From Struthio camelus (taxonomy: Eukaryota; Chordata; Aves; Struthioniformes; Struthionidae), in contig NC_090968.1 in assembly GCF_040807025.1 (NCBI RefSeq), forward strand, positions 1,674,001 to 1,738,000: a DNA stretch of 64,000 nucleotides, written 5' to 3'. A program made the translations under genes and the position numbers. The notes under the pieces were generated by a model. It did no database searches. It was not told the origin of the DNA and saw nothing but the letters and a program-made list of their open reading frames with translations. This document shows positions 32,616 to 43,166 of the stretch, piece after piece; position 1 is the stretch's first letter, and the number at the start of each line of letters is the position of its first letter.

Positions 32616-35600
32616 ATGTCGCTGCGGCTCCTCCTGCTGCTCGCCGGGCTCTGCGCCGCCTTCTGCGCCGCCGGTGAGGGGCCGGGGGGCCCGGGGGGCC
32701 CGGGGCCGCCCTGGGCGGGAGGGGCTGCGGCGGTGACGGGTGGCGGGAGGGCAGGGCCGCCGAGGGCCCCCCGCCGGCGCCGGGAGGCCGTTCCTGCCGT
32801 GGGCCGCTGCCCCGGCTGAGCGGAGGGCCGCGGGGGGGCTTCCCCGAGGGCGCCGTGCCGCCTGGTTTTCCCCTGCTTTGGCTCTCCCCTTGCAGGAAAG
32901 GGGCTTTTTTATTATTATCTTGGCAGAGGCGGGCCCGGTTTTGCCGGGAAGCTGTTCTGAGCAGCTGCGCGTCCTTCTTATGCTGCCCACGAACACCGGT
33001 AATAACTGCAACCTCTGTGCGTGTGTTGATAGGTTCAGAGCAGAACCCGGGACAACCAGGATCATCTTCAACGTCTTCTAACAAAGCTTCAGCAAACACT
33101 GGGCCGTCCTCTGACTCTGGAGCAGCAACAGGTGGACGTGGCGATAGCAAAGTAAGTGGGAGCTCTGATGCTTCCAAAGAAGATAAAAACAGGACAGTGA
33201 GCCCTCAACCATCTGCAGCCAGCAGCACAAAGCTGAAACTGGAGGTGGGCCCTTCTGCTAAAATAGGGCAGGGGAGGCCAGATGAGGAGTCAAAGAACAA
33301 GGAGTCAAAGAACGAGAATGCAGGTGACAAGGGTGGCAGCAGTGGCGAGAGCCCGGGCGGCGGCCAGGGCAGCAGCGGGACCCCAGACGGTGGCAATGGC
33401 AACAACAATGGCAACAACAATGGGAATGGAGACACTGGCCAGAATGGCAACAACAAGAACCAAGGTGGTGACCAGAGCAACCCTAGTGAGAACCAGCCCA
33501 GTGGCCAGAATGACAACAGTAAGAACAAAGATGATGTCCGGAATGACAACAGCGGGAGCCCGGACAGCCAGAATGACAACAATGGGAGCCAGCGCAACGG
33601 CCAGGATGACAGCAATAAGAGCAAAGACAATGGCCAGAAGGACAGCAACGGGAGCCAGGGTGGCGGCCAGAACAGCAACAACAACGATGGCCAGAACAAT
33701 GACAATGGGAGCCAGGGTGGCAGCCAGAACAGCAACAACAACAATGGCCAGAACAACAGCAGCAACGGGAGCCAGGGTGGCGGCCAGAACAGCAACAACA
33801 ACGATGGCCAGAACAACGACAACGGGAGCCAGGGTGGCGGCCAGAACAGCAACAACAACGATGGCCAGAACAACGACAACGGGAGCCAGGGTGGCGGCCA
33901 GAACAGCAACAACAACGATGGCCAGAACAATGACAACGGGAGCCAGGGTGGCGGCCAGAACAGCAACAACAACGATGGCCAGAACAATGACAACGGGAGC
34001 CAGGGTGGCGGCCAGAATGACAACAATAGGAGTGAAGCCAGTAGCCAGGGTGGCAATGGCAGGAACCAGGGGTCGCCGCAGAGCAAAGGCCTTTCAGGGG
34101 ATGGAGGTGACCCCCAGCATGACAAGGGTGAGGTCAAACAGGGCGACGAGGCAGGAAAGAAGAGCGTTCCTGCCATTCCTCCCAAGAACAAGTCAGAGAG
34201 CAGCCACTTCTTTGCCTACTTGGTGACCACAGCTATTATCGTTGCTGCCTTATATGTTGCGTATCACAACAAGCGAAAGGTGAGTGGCTGCGCCTTCCCC
34301 GGGTGCGGCTGAGGCCACGTTGCTCCAGTGCTATTGCCCTTGGGGAGGGAATAACAGGTCGGGAGAGCGCTTCTTAGCAGCTGCTGCCGCCTCCTTACCC
34401 AGCACAGAGAGCTCTGCTGCTTACCCAAACTCTTTGAACCCTCTGTGGTTTAGGAGCTTCCTTTTGCTGTCAGTGCTTCAGCTTGGGAAATGCCCGTGAA
34501 GTCCTCTTCCTGTCGCTGCTCTGATTTTTTTGTTTTTTGTTTCTCATGGATGCCTCTTGCTTGCTGAGCAGCGCGACTTTGGTTAATGTTAATTTGAATC
34601 TTGGTGTCAACGGCTTTGAGATGACCAGAGAGGGTGTTGTAACTAGGGAAGCATTCGGATCTCCGTGGAAATTAGGTGGCCTCAGCTCTAATGGTTATTT
34701 TCAGGTGGGAGAAACGGAACTGAGAAAGGAGTTCAGGAAAACAGCTGTAAAATGAGCCCATGTTTCTCACTGACAGTGAATTTTCTGTAGCAGGTTGCGA
34801 AAGGCTTGTCTTTAAATAGTAGAGCATGGAGGAATACAGCTCGAATGATGTAACTGTCTTTTGCTGTTTTCTCATGCAGTACTATTTTTGAAGGGGAGAG
34901 AAATACTTTTTGTTTTCTGCATGTTAGGCAAAGCTCGCTATTGCCTACTTTCAATCACAGCTGGTCTTGAATGATGGCATTTATGTCTTTAAAGTGTCTT
35001 GTCAAATGAAATATGGTAATTAGAAAGAGGTAAGTGAAGCTTTTCTTTGGCCCGTTACAAACTGCCTGTGCTTGAAGTGAGAAAAAAGTTACTCGGTTAT
35101 TTATTATCCTACTCTCTCTCTCTCCCCAAAGATCATTGCTTTTGCTCTGGAAGGGAAGAGATCAAAAATTGCTCGACGGCCCAAGTCTGGTGATTATCAG
35201 AGACTGGATCAAAAGGTAAGATCTACCTGGGACACATCTTGGCAGCACAGGAAACTGAGACTGCCTAATCCCAGGAGCCACAAAAGCTGGAAAGAAGAAG
35301 CTGCATTGCCTAGTGGTGTACTTTGCTCTTCTGGCACAGAGAAGCAGGTGCAATATATTGGCCCCTCGCAATAAAAATGGTCACAAAGCCCATAGGTGCT
35401 TAGCACTGGAAAGTGGATTTTTAGCTTTTGTCAGAAAATAGAAGCAATAATGCTGGGAAATAATGAAAGAGGGTGAATGCAGAGCAGAAATTCGTGAGCA
35501 TCAAGCTCATAAATACACGGATCAGATTTGTTTGAGAACAGTTTGTGTCACCAGCTTGAGTAACACTTTAACCAAAAAAAATTTTAGCAGGGGAAAGGTA

Positions 35601-36176
35601 GGGTTCAGAGGGTTGTTCTTCCTCTGAAACTTTTCTCACCTGCTGAATCTGAGTGCATCTGTGGTTATTTTCTGCTACGAGAAGAGGAGGGGGCAAGGGA
35701 AGAAAGTAAGAAAAATCACTTGAAGGTGAAACTTGTAGTCTTTCAGAAGACCGTCAGTGTCTGGGGAATCCATCACGATGGCTGTTATCAAATGCTGTAA
35801 ACGGTTTTGTCCATAACACACAACTAAGGTGGTATCGACCTCAACTCCTTGTCAGCTCGGCGGGGGCTCCTTTCAGCGCTGTTGCTGTGCCCGGCTGGGG
35901 AAGCCGCTTGAGTGCCGCAGAGATGATCTGACTGCTTGAACCATCCCATTTATTCTCACCCATTTATTCTCTTATTTCAGTGTTTCCCTCAGGAATCCCC
36001 TGGCTTGTCCCTGAGGTGCAGTGATACAGCCGGGTAGTTAGAAAGAAATTGTTTTTATTTGAAAGCTAATTGGAGAGAGACTCGGCCCCCTGAAGCCCTG
36101 ATGCTTTGTCAGAGTAGAAAGGGTGAAAGGCTACTCAAATTGTTTTAACTTTTATTTTATTTCTTTCCAGATCTAG
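32616..36176 (+). CDS. TGOLN2: TGOLN2 (TGN38/TGN46), trans-Golgi network membrane protein, complete
   Basis: Single-pass type I protein that cycles between trans-Golgi network and plasma membrane. Exons: 32616-32673, 33033-34279, 35132-35215, 36171-36176; phases close to 464 residues. Residues 1-19 are a signal peptide ([19 protein letters not shown]). The lumenal part is Ser/Gly/Asn/Gln-rich, with a 19-residue repeat encoded at 33647-34017. The membrane segment is about 412-430 ([19 protein letters not shown]). The tail [20 protein letters not shown] is followed by the sorting motif DYQRL (456-460) and DQKI. The last exon codes only Ile plus stop. Recalled human TGOLN2 matches the membrane segment and tail almost residue for residue; the lumenal part is family-typical in composition but not alignable. 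Read-through of the exon 2 or exon 3 donor would give alternative tails. Confidence 0.95.
33647..34017 (+). repeat. TGOLN2: In-frame 57-bp (19-residue) coding repeat of TGOLN2
   Basis: Copies start at 33647, 33704, 33764, 33821, 33878, 33935 and 33992, six full and one partial. The consensus peptide is [19 protein letters not shown]. One copy is 60 bp through an extra residue. The last four are nearly identical in DNA, indicating recent duplication or conversion. Mammalian TGOLN2 also has lumenal repeats, of different sequence. Confidence 0.95.
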
Positions 36177-39100
36177 AGTCCTCTTTGGACGGTCTGTGCT
36201 CTGCTGTGTGGATTAAAGATGGCTTGCAATGAAAATGCGAAATACTGGGAAACTCGTGGACTTCCTGGCTGTAGCGCTTTGAATCCTAGCTATGCTGCCG
36301 TGTTCAGATCTGAGAGCTGGAGGAGGGGAAAATGCTTTTAGTTTGGCACCTGCACCTTGGTAATATTAAACTTCTCACTTTTTTTGAAATGTTTCTCCTT
36401 TCCCAAGTGCGAAGATGAACTAGTTTTCAGCTTTGGCTTCTGGTCTGTGACCCAAGAAAAGCCAGTTTCCAGCACTTGACAGAACTTTTGTGTCCAAATG
36501 AAATGGAATTTGCCATCTACTGTACTGACGTCTCTCTTTCAGGGGGGGAAAAAATCTGCCTGCGAAATGAGCCATCTGATTCTCTCCTTTCAGAGTTATA
36601 GAGCTGTCTTTGTAACCAGCACGGACTCGATTGAGACACAGACGCTCTCTCCTTCTGTCCATTGTATTTGGATGCTAAAGTTCATAGCGTGACCGATTGC
36701 ACTAGTTTGGAAATTGTCTGCCAAGGACTCTGATTTGATACTTTGTTTGTTTTCCTCTGTGATGAAGACAATGTTAGTTTGGCATCTAGATTCTCCCTTT
36801 AATGCAGATCTTTGGAAGCGCTGGAGCTGTCCTTAGCCCTTCGGATGTAGCTTAAACTTCCTGACCTGCATATTGGAGGTTAGGCTCTACACGGGTTTTT
36901 TCCTTCGCAATCCCCAGAGTTCATATGTTTGCACTAAAAACAACAATTGGAGTTTGATGCTGTGAAAGAGGGCAAGTGAGGCATGTTAAGTTTTGTGCCA
37001 AATGGCTGTGGCAAAGTTGTAGCAGACTTTGCCTTGTAAGGTTGCTTTCCTGTGTGTTGTAAAATGTCATTTGTATGACAGTCCTAAAGCATTTGGGATG
37101 GATGAAATGGCTTCAGCACTTGCAGTGATTCAAACCCCCTTTTTCAAAAGTGCGGTATTGAGGCCCTGGAATATTCAGTGCTGTCCATTCCCTACGGCAG
37201 TGAAGGAGCCTCCGGGTCGACTGTAGAGCTTGCTGCAGCTGAGCGCTTAAAAGTGTTGGTTCCTGCTGAAGAAGTGCCGTTTCCTTGACTAGTTGAGTGG
37301 GCAGGGGCTGAGGCAGTCGTTGATCTTCTGCGTTGTGGAGTCCCGCAGCAGTGATATGGCACCTCTGCTTTTACAACAGTCGTCCTCACAAACCAGCCTG
37401 CGATAAGGGCTCTTGTCTTTTCTGCGTGTACCTCGCAGTGGGATGGGTTCCCCGTTAGCAATGGGAGAGGCACTTCCACGTGCAGAAATGTCTCCCTCCT
37501 TTCACGAGCTGCATGTGAAAGGCTTTATAGTGTACCTGGCAGAATCTCTTCCATGGCTCTGTGATCCCTTGCTTGGAGAAGTTTTGCATAGTTTGAATGT
37601 ACGAATAACCAACCACTTGTAGCCGAGCTGGTCACCTTGGTAATACTGTGGAGCACTTAAACTAGGGCCTGGGACATACTAGTACTAGCTATATTTAAGG
37701 CTGTAAAACGTGTTGATTCATGGCTTATAGCCACAATCCTGTTTTTATTTTTGTAGTTCTATTCCAAAGATGTTTGTTTGAGACAGGACGTATCTGAAGA
37801 GTGCATAAAGTGCCTGCCCAGCTCGTTCTTTTGTTTTTTTCCAATATGGGCAGAATAAAATTGGTATGACGCGGGTGGAGTTCTTCACATGGGTAACTGT
37901 CTACACCTGCAGCTCGTGCCGACCGTACGTGAGTCACCCTCTCCGTGTGCTTGTCAACTGACTGCACAGGAAGCATCCTGTCCTCCTGTGAGAGCTGCTG
38001 AGTATTAACTTCCCTTCAGCTTGCTCCAAAAGTGACATGTGGCATGAGGCCTGCCTCTTTCCGGCCTTCCTGAGCTTGTGAACAATTGGTAATCTGCCCT
38101 GTGATTGCTAAAGATAGTCATCTTCCACAAGGGCAGAGAGGTTTTCTTGCCCGGCTGTGAAAGCTACAGCTGCATTTCGCTAGTGGTTAGCTCCTGTGTA
38201 GGAGGGGAGAAGGCAGGTTGCGTGCAGGGCTTGAGGCTCTCTTAAAAGCAAAACCTTCCTTTTTTTGGTCAGCTGTTAGCAAGCACAGAGGGAGAGTAGG
38301 AGAAAGTCACCGTTTTTAAATAGCTTTCGAGACTTCCATATTTTGCTTCCTTTTTCTGATGTTGAAAGGACTTGCAGAAGCTATTTTGGAGAGCGGGAGT
38401 GTGAAGTGGGGGGAAGAGAAAGGAAAGGAAGTCTGGGAACATAGCTCTTGAGGGAGATGTGCCTCCTGAAAAGGATGGGAGCTCACAAAACAAGACTTTA
38501 CTGTTTCAGAGATACCATATGATAAGTCTGAGGCTGACCGTTGCACGGCTGATTTATTGACAGGATGCAGAGTGGGAGGTAGTGGTTTTAGTCTAATGAT
38601 AGCGGGGTGGGGGGAAGTATTCAAAGATGTGAAATGCCATGTGTTTTTGAGCTGCTCACTGCTGAATCCTTAGCGTTTGTGTGTGCTGTTTTCCTGCTTG
38701 GTCCTGTTTTTAAAATTGGAAAATAGTTTACAGAGGTGCGTGTGGGTGTTTTTTGTTTTTTTTGTTTTTTTTTTTTTACACCATCTGCTCGGGTTTTTTA
38801 TATCCTGAGAGTTTTTCCAAATGTCTTTCAATCCTTTATCTTTCCAAACTGTGTTGGAAATCCCACCCCCATTACTGGCACAGTTAGCTATTAATAGCAA
38901 GCCTGGTTTAGCAAGCTCTTGTGCTAGTGGGACCATTGCACCTCGGATGTCGCGTCTGTTCTTCCACCCATCGAATCGTCCCGCAGAGCCACGAGCTCTT
39001 TCGTTGGGTGAACGAGAATGTACGTCGTGTTTCCCTGGGAGTTGCTGGCGGATTACGCGGTGCCCAGCAAGCGCAGGTTTCGCTGAGCTGTCCCGGGCAG

Positions 39101-40310
39101 GCAATGTTTGTGATGGCTCCGAACGCAAGAGCCTTGCCACAGTCCACGCCTGTGGAAGCAGCTCTCGAAATGCACTGAAACCCGGTTCCCCTGCTAACGC
39201 CAAAGGGCTCCGACGTAATTCTCCCATCCGGCAGTTCTCGAGCACAGTCTATTTCTGGCAGCGGTTGCTATAACTGTCTGAACTGTGTGAAACCTCTGGG
39301 AATGATTTCTATGTTTTGTTGATTGAATTTTTTGTTCTTTTTATATAGTATTTAATTTTATGCAATGTTTTTTCAAACCGGTCAAGGTCTGTGCAACCTT
39401 TTCTCTTTGGGCACAACACATTTTCAAACGGATGGCGTCTGTCGGTACGTAATTTTTGCCAAATGTTACTCCTTTTAGATCGGTTACCTTGCCAGTTTGA
39501 ATCTCCAAATGGTTTGTTTTCTGCTGCAGTGAAATGCAACTTGCTTTGAAGGATCAGAATTTTTATATTTCTTTGTACTTTTTTCCTGTGTGGTGAAGTC
39601 AGTAAAATGGGTATAAAAAACCAGTTTTTGTCCCTCTTTTGTGTTCTTTGCCTGGCCTTCTTTGAAAGCAGGGAAGAGCGATACAGGTTAATTCCCCTTT
39701 GGGCAAAAAAAAGATTTAAGAAAAACCTCTCTGAGCCGAGGGTATGGGTTCAAGGCTTTTGGGAGCCTCAAGGACTCAGTTTTGCAGATGCAAACCGAGT
39801 CCTAGCATGACCAGATAATCCTGCAGCTGGAACAAGCTGGGACAGCTTTTAGGTAAGAGCTTATTTGAAAAGTTTCCAGCGTGTGTCATGATCATCCTAT
39901 ATTGACAAGCAGTTTCCTGTTAACCGGCTTGGGTCCTTTTTAAGCGCACTAGTGAGTGAGATTATCTAAGAGCTGGCATTATCGAGGTATTTGAGCCGCT
40001 CTTCCTGCGATCGCAGCCAGCTGGTGGATTTGTCCTGCTGCCTGTGTTTCTCCCCTCATCCACAGGGAGGCTCTTTGAGCAGGATGTGGCCCGGATCCCA
40101 GCGCAGCCTGCGCAATCTAAGCAGGATAGACTGGGACAGACTGGGACAGAGGGAGCCCCACGGAGCTACCTGGATTTCCCTGTAGGTTGGAGGGCGGCAG
40201 GGCCATGTCTGTCAGCCACGAAAAGGGGAATAGAAAGTGCAGAGACGCCCTAAAGAGCAGATGACATGGGTGCTTCCGGGTAGTGTCTGCTGCTTCCTGC
40301 AGCAAATAAA
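36177..40310 (+). other. TGOLN2: TGOLN2 long 3' UTR (probable)
   Basis: The composition changes to ordinary, AT-richer, non-repetitive DNA without credible coding frames. AATAAA signals occur at 37854-37859 and 40305-40310, and ATTAAA near 36365. A long 3' UTR using several sites is likely, but its end is not shown by sequence alone. Confidence 0.45.
40305..40310 (+). terminator. TGOLN2: Candidate distal TGOLN2 poly(A) signal
   Basis: AATAAA in 'agcaaataaacctttcc', followed by T-rich sequence (acttttttttctg), as expected of a cleavage region. AATAAA at 37854 is the alternative proximal site. Confidence 0.35.
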
Positions 40311-43166
40311 CCTTTCCTCCACTTTTTTTTCTGTAAAAGGAGAAAATTTCCCCCCTGCCCCCATGCACTCTCACCCAGCTCGGCCGGATGCCAGCGGTGC
40401 AGTGGTGAGGGCAGGCCAAGCTAGGAGAAGGGAGGGCTGTGGTTTTCCCTGCTCACTGCGTCGCCGAGAGCTTGGTGAGGAGAAAACGGGGCGGAAGTGG
40501 GGAATTTAAAATGAACATTTTAGCATGTCTGTCTGCTCCGGCAGGTTTTGCACTGAGCAGTCGTCCGTGTCTCCCGGCGCGCTCAGAGCACGCCGTTCTG
40601 CTCCGTGTCTCTTGGGGGTGACTTCCCAAAGAAACGAGAAGCACTGCATCGTGCTCCTCCGCGGGATTTTTTTTTTCAACCTGTTGCCCAATTCCACCCT
40701 GATTTGAGAGTGCTGTGAAAGTCTCAAAACTGTTCTCTCCCAACAGGTAGAGCGAACGTGGCGGGGAAGGAGCGACCCTGCAGGTCCCTCGAGTGTGGGA
40801 GGCGGCGGCACGAGCTCGATGCGCAGCAGGACCCGGATGAGCGCTGAGCACCGGGACGTGCTCGCTTGGGTTGCACAGCGCTAGCCCGTGACTCAAAGTC
40901 AGGGGAGTTTTTTTTTTAAAAAAAAAAAAAAAAAAAGGCAGTCCCACGCAGCTCAGAGATAATTTGAGTTTCGTTTAGCTTGCCCTTTATCGTTTAGCTT
41001 GCCCTTTATCGGTGGTGCTGAATTGCCTGGGGCTAAGCTGAGAAACGCTGATGTGGCTGGAGTTTCTCCCAGAGGCCCTTTGGGTGGAGTCCGCACGGAT
41101 TTAATACATAAGCAGTGGGGAGATTCAGCCCTGGAGCGAAGGTGGAAGGTACCTACCGCAGCCGTGTCCTCTCCCAGCCCAGGGGTGCCTGACACCCAAG
41201 CGCATAGGGGAGGAAGGGCGAGTGCAGGGTGAGCTCTGCTTGTGTTGGTGGCTGCGGGGAAGGCAGATCTTTGCCTCCCTCCAACCACTTTTGTGGCCCT
41301 GAGGTCCCGGAGAGCTGTCTCGGTGCCTGGGGGGCATCCCCCATGTTCTGCACAGGAGCAGTTTGGGCTCAGCCTTTCTAATGCTTTGGCTTTTGCGCTT
41401 ATTCTTGGTCCTAAAGAGACAACAGGAGGAGAGGACCGTCGGTGAATACTGGCAGTCCTCGAGATGTCCCAACCCATCCGTCCCCTCCTTTCGGATCCCG
41501 CCTGGAGCTCCTTCGCTCTCCCGCCGCCGACTATGCGGAGGAAGTTTGCAAAGGCCCAGCTATCGGTCGCGAGCTCGGAGACCTGCCTTGAGCAAACGTT
41601 CCCCAACGCCCTCCCTAGCCTCCTCTTTGGGTCCTGCATTGACCCACCGAGCTGCAAGGCTGCTCGTAAAGCCCTGATTATTTAAACAAAGGAGCGGCCT
41701 CATGCCCAAACAGCTCGAACTTGAGGTGATCTTTTCAACAGCACACTGGTATTTTCATTCTGGGTAGGGCACTGGGCAGGTAAATACAACTGCAAGACAA
41801 AAGTCTGCATCCCAGAGCCTGCGCAGGTTCATTTAGATTGCCTTTGTGAGGTTAGAGCTTTTTCACAGGAAAAAGTCGTGGGGAGAAGCGGGAGAAGTTC
41901 CCCCTCCCGAGCCGTGTGCGACTGCGGCTAGGAGCTGCTCCCTGCTACCTTGTCGTTTGCTGAAATCATCTTGACGGTCAAATTCACTCTGATATATTGC
42001 ACCACGGGGAAGGATCAGACCCAGCTGCATGTAGTGTATTCGAGCCTCTCCCCAGGTCACTCGGGCACGTCCCATGTTTGGCTGGTTGCCTTTTCAGAGG
42101 GATTTCCTGTTGGTTTTCTCAAACCGTGTCCCTTTTTCCCCGCTGCCCTCCCCGGGCTCTGCTGCGGAGCTGCCTGGAGCACCACGCGGGAAGGTGCTGC
42201 CCGCCTCCTCCAGAGCATCACCCACGCGCCCGCTGCCCGTCACCTGCGTGAAGACGACTTGGGCCTTGCCTGCGAGCCCCGGGCAGCTCTGCACCGAGAA
42301 CATGCAGAGGACGCGAGCCGGACAGCGCCTTCCTTGCCTGCAGATGATGCTCACGAAGACATCGCCATGCTGGCGATGGATCCCGCATCGCGGGACAGAC
42401 TTTCCTCTTGCAAAGCTTTTTATTATTATTATTATTTATTTCATGTGCTTCTCCTCCTGGCGGCAGAGGGCTTTGAGCATCTTCCCCTGCGAGCTCAGCT
42501 TTTTTTTTTTTTAATGATTATTATCTTTATTTATTATTATCCCTCCCAGAGGAGCAGAGATCAGTACTGTCGCGCCTCCGGGATGCGACGCGGAGAGCCC
42601 TGAGCCGGCAAGCGCTGCGCAGCTTAGCACGCCGCTCGCTCTTAAATAGCTTTAAATCGGGCTTAGCTCGATCCTCTCTCCCAGCACGGGCGCTCTGCTG
42701 ACCTGTTGACCGGCAAGGCTGAAAACACAGCCTTGAGCCTGGGGAAGGAACGTGGCTGCCTCTATCTCGCGGGGCTTGGCGAACCTACGCGATGCCCCTG
42801 TGGCTGTGCAGCCCCGTTTCAGGGAGGTTTTTGCCCCATTTTGTGTCTGCTGGCTGGGAGAGGTGGAGGAGCTGTAGTGGCAGCCTCCATCTCTCCGGCA
42901 GCACGCGGTGTCCCACCGGGTCCGTCTTGGGAGAAGGCTTTTGCCATCGCAACGGCGTCAGCACCGGCTTTTTCCCGGCCGGCGCGCAGAGGAGTGCTCT
43001 AATAGACGGTGGAAAGGGGAACGGTTCTTACGGCGTTTCTCAGGACTTTGGCTTCGTTGGCTTTTGATTAGGGGAAGCCGATGACTTAGAGCTGCGAAAA
43101 AAGCAGCTGTGGGCCCGCGCCAGAGCCCGGGAAGGAGGCTTTGGAGCTGCCCACCCGCCGGCAGCG
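40311..43166. other. Convergent intergenic DNA and RETSAT 3' UTR
   Basis: No gene is seen. A perfect 19-bp tandem duplication ('cgtttagcttgccctttat') lies at 40972-41009, after a T/A run at 40912-40936. An 'attatt' microsatellite lies at about 42419-42440. The right part, about 42.5-43.17 kb, is probably the RETSAT 3' UTR on minus. Confidence 0.45.
42526..42531 (-). terminator. RETSAT: Candidate RETSAT poly(A) signal (minus strand)
   Basis: TTTATT on plus reads AATAAA on minus, about 640 bp beyond the RETSAT stop. Further copies at 42435-42440 and 42419-42424 may act instead. Confidence 0.35.

Noticed and set aside
38670-39273. Opposed open frames of 191 and 150 codons in the TGOLN2 3' region
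   Set aside because: No recognisable domain, no splice structure, and low-complexity Lys/Thr ends from a T/A run; likely chance.
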